Assembly: GCF_047149785.1 (NCBI RefSeq)
Contig: NZ_BAAGBE010000001.1
Location: 1,736,001-1,800,000 of the forward strand
From: Nitrobacter sp047149785
GTDB lineage: Bacteria; Pseudomonadota; Alphaproteobacteria; Rhizobiales; Xanthobacteraceae
Direction: 5' to 3'
Length of the DNA: 64,000 nucleotides
Positions 34,090 through 44,621 of the stretch are shown here, one piece after another (the stretch's first letter is position 1; every line of letters begins with the position of its first letter). The position numbers and the translations under genes are program-made. The notes below the pieces were generated by a model. It was not told where the DNA came from and did no database searches. It saw nothing but the letters and a program-made list of their open reading frames with translations.

Positions 34090-34695
34090 ATGAGCATTAT
34101 CAAAACGGTCTGCGTCTATTGCGGCTCAGGCCCCGGTACAAATCCCAACTTCGTCAAAGCTGCCGTCGCCCTTGGTAAAGCGTTCGCCCGGAATAACGTC
34201 GGGCTGGTCTATGGCGGCGGCTCGGTCGGCCTGATGGGCGCCATCGCGACATCCGTCCTCGACAACGGCGGCACGGTCACCGGCATCATTCCGGATTTCC
34301 TGACCTCGCGCGAACATGCGCTGGCGCGCGTGCAGGAGATGATCGTCACGCGCGACATGCACGAGCGCAAGAGGCTGATGTTCGAGCGGTCGGACGCATT
34401 CATCGCCCTGCCCGGCGGGGTCGGCACGCTGGAGGAACTGGTCGAGCAACTCACCTGGCAGCAACTCGGGCGGCATGCCAAGCCGATCCTGCTGGCGAAT
34501 GTCGACGGCTTCTGGGAGCCGCTGCTGGCGCTGCTCGCTCACATGCGCTCCACCGCCTTCATCCGGCCGACGCTCGCGGTCAACGTTCTGCAAGCCGACC
34601 GCGTGGAGGACATCCTGCCGAAACTCCGCTCCGCCGCGACCCTCGCGCGCGATGCCTCGAAGGAGATGCCGGCCGACGTCGCCGACCGGCTGTAG
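34090..34695 (+). CDS. LOG-family protein (TIGR00730, cytokinin riboside 5'-monophosphate phosphoribohydrolase-like)
   Basis: 201 residues, ATG at 34090. The Rossmann-like N-terminus VCVYCGSGPGTNPNF, the GLVYGGGSVGLMGAI loop and the signature PGGVGTLEELVEQLTWQQLG are those of LOG proteins, which hydrolyse nucleoside monophosphates and can release cytokinin bases; formerly annotated as lysine decarboxylases by error. HERKRLMFERSDAFIALPGG contains the conserved Arg and Lys of the active site. The in-cell role in bacteria is often purine salvage. It is divergent from the Atm1-like gene and convergent with cimA. Confidence 0.88.
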   Translation: MSIIKTVCVYCGSGPGTNPNFVKAAVALGKAFARNNVGLVYGGGSVGLMGAIATSVLDNGGTVTGIIPDFLTSREHALARVQEMIVTRDMHERKRLMFERSDAFIALPGGVGTLEELVEQLTWQQLGRHAKPILLANVDGFWEPLLALLAHMRSTAFIRPTLAVNVLQADRVEDILPKLRSAATLARDASKEMPADVADRL

Positions 34696-34736
34696 CCTCA
34701 ACGCAGGACGGCCGGTCTGCACGACGCGACCGTTCC

Positions 34737-36309
<1,573 letters not shown>

Positions 36310-36313
<4 letters not shown>

Positions 36314-36810
36314 GGCGCGTCCCTCGCGGCCAGCGTCTTCTTCATCGTGGTGTTGGCCAGCCACTCGTCGCCGATCGTCACCGAATTGCGTTGCATCGCG
36401 ACGTAGCCGCGGCCTGCGAAAAACCGTTCCGCCGTATCGCTGGCCTCGACGGTCAGCGCCGTGGCGCCGCGCGCGCCGGCGAGTTTCTCCAGCGCGTCGC
36501 ACAACGCGGTCGCGACGCCCTGCCTCGCCGCGCCCGGATGCACATAGAGCATGTCGATGCAATCCGCACCCTTCAGCGATGCGAAACCGACCGGCGAGCC
36601 CTGCAGCGTCGCCACCAGCGTCAACTGGCTCACAAGCCGCGCGCCGAACTTGTTCTCGTCGTCCGCGGCGCTCGCCCATGCGACCTGCTGCGCCTCGCTG
36701 TAATCATCGCCGGTCAGTTCCTCGATGCTGGCGACGAAGATCGCCGCCAGCACGGCAACGTCGGCGGGCAGCATCGGCCGCAGCGCGGGTTTGGGAAGCG
36801 CCTGTCCCAT
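36310..36810 (-). CDS. GNAT-family N-acetyltransferase
   Basis: 166 residues from the ATG at 36810 (MGQALPKPALRPMLPAD); the frame is open to 36915 but the extra part overlaps a repeat. The GNAT acetyl-CoA motif is LYVHPGAARQGVATALCDALEKLA, followed by TVEASDTAERFFAGRGYVAMQRN in the C-terminal strand-helix. The substrate is unknown; the YafP-like subgroup is a fair guess. It is translationally coupled to cimA through an ATGA overlap. Confidence 0.85.
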
Positions 36811-36888
36811 CGCGTCACAATACCTCCTTACTTTCTTCTCCCCTCGCGGGAATGGGTGGCGGCGGGCGCATGATGTCCGCCACCTGAC

Positions 36889-36976
36889 CGTCATGCACGG
36901 GCTTGACCCGTGCATCTATCCATAAAGACTGAAAGATCATCGTTTTGATGGATTGCCGGGTCGAGCCCGGCAATGA
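36889..36976. repeat. REP-like double palindrome
   Basis: GTCATGCACGGGCTTGAC/CCGTGCAT and ATTGCCGGGTCGAGCCCGGCAAT form two hairpins facing each other around a GAAAGATCATCGTTTTGATGG centre. The architecture is that of 21683-21760. It sits between the end of cysS and the start of the GNAT gene, 12 bases from the cysS stop, and may serve as its transcript end. Confidence 0.75.
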
Positions 36977-36987
36977 CGAGTAGAATT

Positions 36988-38448
36988 TCATCGCGCGATC
37001 TCCCATGTCGTCACCGGCTTGCCGTCGGCGTCCTTGCCGTCCTTCAGCACGACGCCCATAGCGGTGAGTTCGTCGCGGATGCGGTCGGATTCCTTGAAGT
37101 CTTTTCGCGCGCGAGCTTCGGTGCGCCGCGCAACGAAATCCTCAATCAGCTCGTCGTCGATTGCTTTGCCGAAAAAAGCAACCTTAGAAGTGCCCGCAAT
37201 AGATACAGTCGCCGAGACCTTCCTTCCCAACCTCTGTCGATCACTAGTAATGCCCAAAAATTGCAGTGCTGCCGAAAGTTCTGCCTTCCTTTTCGTACGA
37301 TGAAGTCCGTGAAGCTCCGCCACCACTTGTGGAGTATTTAGATCGTCAGATAAGGCGGCAAGCACGACATCAGGAACCGCCGATATAGACTTCACTCCAT
37401 CTAAATGTTCGCACCAACTCCAAAGCATCTTGTGAGTTTCGTTTAAACTCTCAAGAGTCCAATCGATCGGCTGCCTATAATGGGTTCGAAGCATATTCAG
37501 CCGAAGCGCTTCACCCGGCCAGCCGTGGCCATGCCAATTATTTAGCAATTCATTGATCGTCACGAAGTTGCCCAAACTCTTCGACATCTTCTCGCCTTCG
37601 ACCTGCAGGAAGCCGTTGTGCATCCAGGTGTTCGCCATCGTGGGCGTGCCGTGGGCGCAGCGCGACTGCGCGATCTCGTTTTCATGATGCGGGAAGATCA
37701 GGTCAAGGCCGCCGCCGTGGATGTCGAAGACGTCTTTGCCATCAGGTCCGCCGAGATAGGCCGCGCTCATCGCCGAGCACTCGATGTGCCAGCCGGGCCG
37801 CCCCCTGCCCCACGGACTGTCCCAGCCGGGCTCGTTCTCCGACGACAGTTTCCACAGCACGAAATCGGCCGGATTTCGCTTGTGCGCGTCCACCGCGACC
37901 CGCGCGCCGGCCTTCTGCTCCTCCAGCCTGCGGCCCGACAGCGCGCCGTAGTCCGGCATCGACTGCACGTCGAACAGCACCTCGCCGCCGGCCTCGTAGG
38001 CGTGGCCGCGCGCGATAAGCTGTTTAATTAACGTCACCATGTCGGTCCGGCCGTCGGCGCGCGGCAGCACGAATTCGGTGGCGCGCGGCTGATGCGTCGG
38101 CGGCAGGCAGCCCAGCGCGGCCACATCAGCCTGAAACTGATCCGCGGTCTTTTCGGTGACCTTGCGGATCGCCTCGTTCAACGGCAGGCCGGGAAAGTCC
38201 CGCGCCGCGCGGTCGTTGATCTTGTCATCGACGTCGGTGATGTTGCGGACATAGGTGACGTGGTCGGCGCCGTAGAGATGCCGCAGCAGACGGAACAAGA
38301 CGTCGAACACGATGACCGGCCGCGCGTTGCCGATATGCGCGAAGTCGTAGACCGTCGGACCGCAGACATACATCCTCACGTTCGACGGATCGATCGGCGT
38401 GAAAACACGCTTCTCCTTGGTCAGGGTATCGTAAAGGCGCAGTTCCAT
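36988..38448 (-). CDS. cysS: Cysteinyl-tRNA synthetase
   Basis: 486 residues from the ATG at 38448 (MELRLYDTLTKEKRVFTP). Class I motifs: HIGN (of HIGH type) in DFAHIGNARPV and KMSKSLGNF; zinc ligands in MYVCGPTVYD, HIECSAMSA and HHENEIAQS. It charges tRNA-Cys. The stretch 37150-37580, coding for the anticodon-binding half from about LLNNWHGHG onward, has markedly lower GC (43-52% per 60-base row) than the flanking parts of the same gene and non-typical residues (HRTKRKAELSAALQFLGITS), as if replaced by recombination from a lower-GC relative. The catalytic motifs and both ends look native; the frame is intact. Confidence 0.92.
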   Translation of the reverse strand: MELRLYDTLTKEKRVFTPIDPSNVRMYVCGPTVYDFAHIGNARPVIVFDVLFRLLRHLYGADHVTYVRNITDVDDKINDRAARDFPGLPLNEAIRKVTEKTADQFQADVAALGCLPPTHQPRATEFVLPRADGRTDMVTLIKQLIARGHAYEAGGEVLFDVQSMPDYGALSGRRLEEQKAGARVAVDAHKRNPADFVLWKLSSENEPGWDSPWGRGRPGWHIECSAMSAAYLGGPDGKDVFDIHGGGLDLIFPHHENEIAQSRCAHGTPTMANTWMHNGFLQVEGEKMSKSLGNFVTINELLNNWHGHGWPGEALRLNMLRTHYRQPIDWTLESLNETHKMLWSWCEHLDGVKSISAVPDVVLAALSDDLNTPQVVAELHGLHRTKRKAELSAALQFLGITSDRQRLGRKVSATVSIAGTSKVAFFGKAIDDELIEDFVARRTEARARKDFKESDRIRDELTAMGVVLKDGKDADGKPVTTWEIAR

Positions 38449-38694
38449 GGAATCCCGCTCCAAACAGCCGGGCGTCCGGTGCTCTCTCATGAGATTAAAG
38501 ACGGCCTCGGCCAGCGAATCGCTAGCGCATAATCTCGCGGCAAATGCCACAAATGGCGAGACAACCGTTCATCCCGCTACCCTGGAACGGCCGGGGTGCC
38601 CCGTCAAGGCCGCGCCCCATAAACGCCTCATTTCGCCGCGAAATCGCCCCCGTTCATATGGCTGGCGGAAGCGAGCCTCCATTTCCGGTAAGCG

Positions 38695-39012
38695 ATGCGC
38701 ATTCTCCCCCTGTTTCCGGCAACCATATTTCTGGGCATATCTCTCTTCGCGGGAGGCGCGGCTTGGGCGGACAGCCATGTTTTTATCGTCGCCAATCACG
38801 CCGACGGTTACGGCATCGACCAGTGTCTTGCCTTGGGGGAGAGATGCGGCGCCCACGCCGCGCACTCCTACTGCCGGTCACGCGATTTTGTGCAGGCCAC
38901 CGCTTACAGGCGCATCAAGCCCGACGAGATGACGGATTCGATTTTGAAGCCCGCAGGCTCGTGCCGGCACAGCAGCTGCAACGAATACGTCGCGATTACC
39001 TGTCAACGCTGA
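38695..39012 (+). CDS. Small cysteine-rich secreted protein
   Basis: 105 residues with a Sec signal peptide (MRILPLFPATIFLGISLFAG...AWA-DSHVF). The mature part has about seven Cys (QCLALGERCG, SYCRSRDF, GSCRHSSCNEY, ITCQR) and one clear aromatic patch, which suggests disulfides in the periplasm. No domain is recognised. It is divergent from cysS with a 246-base gap. Codon use and GC match the neighbourhood, so I treat it as a native conserved hypothetical gene. Confidence 0.65.
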   Translation: MRILPLFPATIFLGISLFAGGAAWADSHVFIVANHADGYGIDQCLALGERCGAHAAHSYCRSRDFVQATAYRRIKPDEMTDSILKPAGSCRHSSCNEYVAITCQR

Positions 39013-39283
39013 CCTACCGGGAAGACCTGTCGCGCTGAGTCCGCCACACCGGCGCCCCGGAAACGACGTGACGCTGCCGTGAGAAGCAGATATGAAACGG
39101 TGACGCTGGCGAAGGTCATCGGGTAATGCATCCGGCCCTGCATCGGCGTCTTGAGACGCAATCAGGCTCGCCCGGATTGTTGTAATTGAAAATCACCGCA
39201 ATGGGCGCGTCTGCGTTCGGAAGACAACATCTCCTCGTAGAGTAGTTTGCAGCATCGCCCCGGGATCGCTCTGATGGCGGATC

Positions 39284-40396
39284 ATGCCTGATTGTTTGTT
39301 TGTCCGCCGCACGATGCGGATTCTGGCCTGCGTCGTCGCCCTCGGCACCGTGGCCCCTGCCGCCGACGCCCTGGCGCAGGGCGCTCCGCCGCCGGGCGTC
39401 AATCCGATTTGCCCGCGGCTCGAGGCACAGCTCGCGAGCATCGAGCGCGGTGGCGGCAATCCCGCGATGGCCGACCAGATCCAGCGTTACGAGGATGCCG
39501 CGCGTCGGCAACAGTCGGAGCTGGATCGCGTGACCGCGCAAGCCAGGCGCATGGGTTGCGACAGTTCGGGATTCTTCTCGCTGTTCAACGGCCAGTCCGA
39601 GCAGTGCGGGCCGGTGAACCACCAGATCCAGCGGATGCGGACCAATCTCGAGCAGATCACCACGAATCTGGAACGGCTGCGTACGGGCGCGGGCAACCCC
39701 GACGGCGACAATCAACGCCGTTCGGTGTTGATAGCGCTGGCGCAAAACAATTGCGGCCCGCAATACACAGCGGCCGCGCGAAACCTGGGCAACTTTTTCG
39801 GAAACCTGTTCGGCAATTCGCCCGAACACATCGATAACGCGGAGCTTCCGCCGGCCAGTTCGGGCTCGCCGTCCGGGACCTATCGGACCGTCTGCGTTCG
39901 TTCGTGCGACGGATTCTATTTTCCGATCTCGTTCGCCACCGTGCCCAGTCGTTTTCCCGACGACGAGCGCACCTGCAAGAACCTTTGTCCGGCGGCGGAC
40001 GCCACGCTCTATGTCTATCGCAATCCCGGCGAGGACATGAGCCAGGCGGTCTCGATCAACGGACAGCCTTACTCATCGTCGCCGAACGCTTTCCGATATC
40101 GTCAGGTGTTCAACCCATCGTGCTCCTGCAAGCCCGCGGGCGAGACCTGGTCGGAGGCGCTCAAGGGACTGGACGACAAGGCCGCGGCAGCGCAGCAGGG
40201 TGACATCATCGTCACCGAAGACGGCGCGAAAAAGATGTCACAGCCCGTCGCCGGCAAAGGCTCGCAAAAGAAGGACGCGGCTGCGACGACCGCACCTGCG
40301 CCCAAGACCACCTCCGCCGGCGCGGCGCCGACGGGCTCCACGACGTCGAACAAGCCGATCCGTTCGGTCGGACCGCCGTTCATACCCGCGCAATAG
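39284..40396 (+). CDS. DUF2865 domain protein, secreted
   Basis: 370 residues. A signal peptide ends at DALAQG (start either the ATG at 39284 or the ATG at 39314). Residues 40-140 form Gln/Arg-rich coiled-coil-like helices with paired Cys (MGCDSSGFF, SEQCGPV, NNCGPQY). The conserved DUF2865 core is RTVCVRSCDGFYFPISFATV ... TCKNLCPAADATLYVYRNPG ... AFRYRQVFNPSCSCK. The tail is low complexity Ala/Thr/Pro/Lys. DUF2865 is restricted largely to Rhizobiales; its job, probably periplasmic or envelope-related, is unknown. It stands alone. Confidence 0.85.
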   Translation: MPDCLFVRRTMRILACVVALGTVAPAADALAQGAPPPGVNPICPRLEAQLASIERGGGNPAMADQIQRYEDAARRQQSELDRVTAQARRMGCDSSGFFSLFNGQSEQCGPVNHQIQRMRTNLEQITTNLERLRTGAGNPDGDNQRRSVLIALAQNNCGPQYTAAARNLGNFFGNLFGNSPEHIDNAELPPASSGSPSGTYRTVCVRSCDGFYFPISFATVPSRFPDDERTCKNLCPAADATLYVYRNPGEDMSQAVSINGQPYSSSPNAFRYRQVFNPSCSCKPAGETWSEALKGLDDKAAAAQQGDIIVTEDGAKKMSQPVAGKGSQKKDAAATTAPAPKTTSAGAAPTGSTTSNKPIRSVGPPFIPAQ

Positions 40397-40655
40397 AGCA
40401 TTTTCACGCGGAACGGATTTGCTGTAACGGGATGTTGGAGTCTCGACGGATGTCATTCCGGGGCGCACCGACGGCGCGAACCCCGAATCCAGCATTCTTG
40501 GGCCATCGTCGAAAATCCGGATTCCGGATCGCCGCTGACGCGGCGTCCGAAATGACTGGAAGAGTTTTTTGAACAGCTCGTTGTAGCGTTTTCGAGCGAA
40601 GCGGACACCGATTCGCGTGACGAGAACGCGAATTCATCCTGATTTATTTTCCGCC
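40397..40655. repeat. Intergenic degraded repeat remnants
   Basis: AGAGCATTTTCACGCGGAACGG (40396-40417) and GTAGCGTTTTCGAGCGAAGCGGACACC (about 40583-40609) resemble arms of the palindromic repeats A-C. Between them lies a longer imperfect palindrome, TGTCATTCCGGGGC...GTCCGAAATGACTGG (40449-40560), of REP style. No gene is seen. Confidence 0.5.
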
Positions 40656-40656
40656 G

Positions 40657-42408
40657 TCATCCCTCGAAGGCTTCCGCGGAGCTTCGGCTCGCGCGGGAAA
40701 CAAGTTCATCATCCGGCTTCGGCAACGGCTTGCCGCAATCGCGAAACCGGTTGGTGATGGGATAACGGCGGTCGCGGCCGAAGTTCCTGCGCGTGACCTT
40801 GACGCCTGGCGCCGCCTGCCGGCGCTTGTATTCGGCAACGTTCAGCAAGTGATCGATCCGCGCGACCACGTCACGGTCGAACCCTTCCGCGACGATCGAG
40901 GCCAGCGGCTCGTCCCGCTCGACCAGCCGCTCGAGGATGGCGTCGAGCAGCTCATAGGGCGGCAGCGAATCCTGATCGAGCTGGTTTTCGCGCAGCTCCG
41001 CCGTCGGCGGCCGCGCGATGATGCCGGGCGGGATCACCTCGCCCGAAGGCCCGAGCGCGCCGTCCGGCTTCCATGCGTTGCGCAGGCCGGCGAGGCGAAA
41101 CACCTCGGTCTTGTAGATATCCTTGATCGGATTGAAGCCGCCGTTCATGTCGCCGTACAGCGTCGCGTAGCCCACCGACATTTCCGACTTGTTGCCGGTG
41201 GTCACCACCATCGCGCCGGTTTTGTTGGAGATCGCCATCAGAAGCGTGCCGCGCGCGCGCGACTGCAAATTTTCCTCGGTGATATCGCGCGGAAGCCCCG
41301 CGAACGTGCCTGAGAGAATCTCCTCAAAACCGTTCACGGCGGGCGCGATCGGCAGCACCTCGTAGCGAATGCCGAGCGCCTTTGCGAGCTTCGCGGCATC
41401 GTCGAGCGAGACCTGTTCGGTAAAGCGGAACGGCAGCATGACGCCGCGGACGCGCTCCGCCCCGAGCGCATCGACGGCAATCGCCGCGCACAAGGCCGAG
41501 TCGATGCCGCCGGACACGCCGAGCAGCACGCCGGGGAAGCCGTTCTTCCGGACATAGTCGCGCAAGCCCAGCACGCACGCGGCATAGTCGGCCTTGTCTC
41601 CCTCAAGCTGGGACGCCACCGGTCCCGCGCACTGCCAACCCGCCGCGGACCTGGTCCATTGCAGTGTGACGACGCTTTCCTCGAAAGCGGGAAGCTGCGC
41701 GGCCAGCGAGCGATCGGCGTTCAGCGCGAAGGACGCGCCGTCGAACACCAGTTCGTCCTGACCGCCGACCTGATTGAGATAGACCAGCGGCAGATCGCTC
41801 TCGGTCACGCGCGCAACCGAGATCGACAGCCTGATGTCGCTTTTGCCCTTCGCATAGGGCGAGCCGTTGGGCACGACGAGAATTTCCGCGCCGGTTTCCG
41901 CCAGGCACTCGACCACGTTCTCGTATTCGGCGGATTCCTCGACCCAGGTGTCCTCGCAGATCGGAACGCCGATCCGCACGCCTCGAATTTTCAAGGGTCC
42001 CCCGACCGGTCCCCGCGCGAACACCCGTTTCTCGTCGAACACGCCGTAATTCGGAAGGTTGACCTTGAAGCGGATCGCCGCAACCCGTCCCTCATCCAGC
42101 AGCGCATACGCATTATAAAGCTTGCCGTCGTCCACCCATGGCGTGCCGATCAGCATGGCCGGTCCGCCGTCGGAGGTCTCGCGCGCGAGATCCTCGACCG
42201 CCTCGCGGCACGCCGCCTGGAACGAAGGCTTCAACACCAGATCCTCGGGCGGATAGCCCGCGATGAACAGTTCCGGAAGCGCCACCAGCGCGGCGCCCTC
42301 GGCCCTGGCCTGCGCGCGCGCGGCGCGAGCCTTGGCCGCGTTGCCGGGGATATCTCCGACGGTCGGATTCAACTGGCCGAGCGTGATCTTGAAGCTGGTT
42401 ACGGTCAT
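40657..42408 (-). CDS. nadE: Glutamine-dependent NAD+ synthetase
   Basis: 583 residues from the ATG at 42408 (MTVTSFKITLGQLNPTVGD). The N-terminal nitrilase-type glutaminase has Glu (ALPELFIAGYPPEDL), Lys (FKVNLPNYGVFDEKR) and Cys (IGVPICEDTW). The C-terminal ATP-pyrophosphatase domain has GVSGGIDSALCAAIAVDALG and TTGNKSEMSVGYATLYGDM. It makes NAD+ from nicotinate adenine dinucleotide using glutamine nitrogen via an internal ammonia tunnel. It is monocistronic, flanked on both sides by repeats. Confidence 0.95.
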   Translation of the reverse strand: MTVTSFKITLGQLNPTVGDIPGNAAKARAARAQARAEGAALVALPELFIAGYPPEDLVLKPSFQAACREAVEDLARETSDGGPAMLIGTPWVDDGKLYNAYALLDEGRVAAIRFKVNLPNYGVFDEKRVFARGPVGGPLKIRGVRIGVPICEDTWVEESAEYENVVECLAETGAEILVVPNGSPYAKGKSDIRLSISVARVTESDLPLVYLNQVGGQDELVFDGASFALNADRSLAAQLPAFEESVVTLQWTRSAAGWQCAGPVASQLEGDKADYAACVLGLRDYVRKNGFPGVLLGVSGGIDSALCAAIAVDALGAERVRGVMLPFRFTEQVSLDDAAKLAKALGIRYEVLPIAPAVNGFEEILSGTFAGLPRDITEENLQSRARGTLLMAISNKTGAMVVTTGNKSEMSVGYATLYGDMNGGFNPIKDIYKTEVFRLAGLRNAWKPDGALGPSGEVIPPGIIARPPTAELRENQLDQDSLPPYELLDAILERLVERDEPLASIVAEGFDRDVVARIDHLLNVAEYKRRQAAPGVKVTRRNFGRDRRYPITNRFRDCGKPLPKPDDELVSRASRSSAEAFEG

Positions 42409-42568
42409 GGATGCACGTTGCCCGCGGGCCTCAGTTTTCTGCAATGGTCACGCTTATAGCGGTTTCGAGCGACGTGGACAGCGGCTCGGGTCAAGAAAAC
42501 ACGTCCGGTCAAAATCTAGAGTCTGTTTCAACTGCGTTGAACCGGACCCGTCGCTTATCTTTTTGTTT

Positions 42569-42618
42569 GAGCATGATCTTTTCCGAAAACCGGTTTCCAC
42601 TTTTCGGGATCATGCTCT
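42569..42618. repeat. Palindromic repeat of the GAGCATGATC type
   Basis: Arms GAGCATGATC (42569-42578) and GATCATGCTC (42608-42617) with inner CCGAAAA...TTTTCGG pairing and an AAACCGGTTTCC centre. This is a family widely dispersed in alphaproteobacteria and distinct from copies A-C. Its end overlaps the dgkA stop codon (42617-42619). Confidence 0.85.
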
Positions 42619-42970
42619 AAATGAAGCCCATGCGCTCAACGATCGCGCTGCCCCAGGTCAGCCCGATGATGAGCAGCGCCACGCCGACCGCGGCCGAGCC
42701 GACGTCCTTGACGTGCCCGATCTGCGGATCGTGATCGGTCGTCAATCGATCCGCCAGTTTTTCGATCGCGGTATTCAGAAGCTCAATCGCCAGAAGCAGC
42801 AGGACCACCGCCACGAGTTCGACGCGCCGCGCCGCCGTCGCTCCGACAAGCCACGCCAGCGGCAGCGCCAGCAGGAGCGCGAACAATTCCTGCCGGATGG
42901 CCTGCTCGGAGCGGATGGCAAAATTCAATCCGTTCCAGCTATTGATGGTGGCGCGCCATAAGCGCGACAC
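42617..42970 (-). CDS. dgkA: Diacylglycerol kinase (DgkA)
   Basis: 117 residues, three membrane helices, the usual size. The signature is ELLNTAIEKLADRLTTDHDPQIGHVKDVGSAAV, whose Glu and Asp residues bind Mg-ATP and lipid. It phosphorylates diacylglycerol to phosphatidic acid in the inner membrane. It begins one base after the DAHP synthase stop, so the two share a transcript, which is an odd functional pairing. The C-terminus is short (VERMGFI) and its stop codon lies in a dispersed repeat. Confidence 0.93.
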   Translation of the reverse strand: MSRLWRATINSWNGLNFAIRSEQAIRQELFALLLALPLAWLVGATAARRVELVAVVLLLLAIELLNTAIEKLADRLTTDHDPQIGHVKDVGSAAVGVALLIIGLTWGSAIVERMGFI

Positions 42971-42971
42971 C

Positions 42972-44360
42972 TCAGAAACCCGCGACCGCGGGGATCGGCT
43001 TGACCTTGCCCTCGCGATCCTGCCTGAGCAATTCGGCGATCAGGAACGCCATGTCGATCGACTGCTCGGCATTCAGGCGCGGATCGCAGACGGTGTGATA
43101 GCGGTCGTTGAGGTCCTCGTCCGTGATCGCACGCGCGCCGCCGATGCACTCGGTGACGTTCTGTCCGGTCATTTCCAGATGAACGCCGCCGGCATGCGTG
43201 CCTTCCGCGGCGTGAATGCTGAAGAACGACTTGACCTCCGACAGGATGCGATCGAACGGACGGGTCTTGTAGCCGCTGGTCGAGGTGATGGTGTTGCCGT
43301 GCATCGGATCGCACGACCACACGACAACGCGGCCCTCGCGCTGCACCGCGCGGATCAGTTGCGGCAGGTAATCGCCGACCTTGTCCGAGCCGAAGCGGCC
43401 GATCAGCGTCAGCCGCCCCGGCTCGTTGTCCGGATTGAGCACGTCGATCAGCTTCAACAGTTCGTCCGGCTTGAGCGAGGGGCCGCACTTCAGCCCGATC
43501 GGATTCCTGATGCCGCGGAAATATTCGACGTGGCCATGATCGAGCTGGCGGGTGCGGTCGCCGACCCAGATGAAATGGCCTGAAGTGGCGTACCAGTCGC
43601 CGGTCGTGGAATCGATCCGCGTCAGAGCCTGCTCGTAGCCAAGCAGCAACGCCTCGTGGCTGGTGTAGATATCGGTCGCGCGCAGTTCCGGGTGACTCTC
43701 GAGATTGAGCCCGCAGGCGCGCATGAAATTGAGCGCGTCGGAAATCCGGTCGGCCAGTTCCTTGTAGCGCCGCGACTGCTGGGAATCCTTGATGAAACCC
43801 AGCATCCACTCGTGCACGCTGCCGAGATTGGCGAACCCTCCGGTCGCGAACGCGCGCAGCAGGTTCAGCGTCGCCGCCGATTGCCGATAGGCCATGATCT
43901 GACGATGCGGATCGGGCACGCGCGACTGCGCGGTGAAGGCGATGTCGTTGACGATGTCGCCGCGATAGCTCGGCAGTTCGACGCCGTCGATGTTCTCCAT
44001 CGGCGACGAGCGCGGCTTGGCGAACTGGCCGGCAATGCGGCCGACCTTCACCACCGGCAACGCGCCGGCATAGGTCAGGACCACCGCCATCTGCAGCAGC
44101 ACGCGGAAGAAGTCGCGGATGTTGTTGGCGCCGTGCTCGGCGAAGCTCTCGGCGCAGTCGCCGCCCTGCAGCAGGAACGCCTCGCCGTTTGCGACTCGGG
44201 CCAGGGCCTTCTTCAGATTGCGCGCCTCACCCGCAAAAACCAGCGGCGGAAACGTGGCAAGCTGTGCCTCGACTTCGCCCAATGATTTCGCATCCGGATA
44301 ATCCGGCATTTGCTGCACGGGCCTGGCCCGCCAGCTATCGGGTGTCCACCGCTCGGACAT
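42972..44360 (-). CDS. Class II 3-deoxy-7-phosphoheptulonate (DAHP) synthase
   Basis: 462 residues from the ATG at 44360 (MSERWTPDSWRARPVQQMPD), GGAG nine bases upstream. It is the plant/Mycobacterium AroA-II type: the conserved GGDCAESF, KVGRIAGQFAKPRS, VVWSCDPMHGNT and GGVHLEMTGQNVTEC motifs are present, giving metal (Cys, His, Glu, Asp) and phosphate ligands. It condenses PEP and erythrose-4-phosphate, the first step of aromatic amino acid synthesis. It is translated just ahead of dgkA. The gap to gor (261 bases) suggests its own promoter. Confidence 0.94.
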   Translation of the reverse strand: MSERWTPDSWRARPVQQMPDYPDAKSLGEVEAQLATFPPLVFAGEARNLKKALARVANGEAFLLQGGDCAESFAEHGANNIRDFFRVLLQMAVVLTYAGALPVVKVGRIAGQFAKPRSSPMENIDGVELPSYRGDIVNDIAFTAQSRVPDPHRQIMAYRQSAATLNLLRAFATGGFANLGSVHEWMLGFIKDSQQSRRYKELADRISDALNFMRACGLNLESHPELRATDIYTSHEALLLGYEQALTRIDSTTGDWYATSGHFIWVGDRTRQLDHGHVEYFRGIRNPIGLKCGPSLKPDELLKLIDVLNPDNEPGRLTLIGRFGSDKVGDYLPQLIRAVQREGRVVVWSCDPMHGNTITSTSGYKTRPFDRILSEVKSFFSIHAAEGTHAGGVHLEMTGQNVTECIGGARAITDEDLNDRYHTVCDPRLNAEQSIDMAFLIAELLRQDREGKVKPIPAVAGF

Positions 44361-44621
44361 GAGGTCAACTCCTGAGGAAAAACCGCCACTTAACGGGGAA
44401 GCGGCGATGGGCCGTATATACACAGCCTGGCCGCGCCGCGCCAGTTGGCATTAAGTTTCTCCGCGCAAGGCATTGAAAATAAACGGTAATTCATAAACCT
44501 GTTGTCCAGCTCGCCTGTGCGACGGCATCGGCCGAATCGGGGTTCGTTTACCCGCGGATGTTCGATCACCGGCATGGCCTCGGCGTTACCGCAACGACTT
44601 GAAACCGGCCGCCGAAAATCC

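Noticed and set aside
36973..37341. A plus-strand 122-codon frame at the 3' end of cysS
   Set aside because: It lies in the low-GC part of cysS where stop-free frames shift by composition; CysRS is intact on the minus strand.
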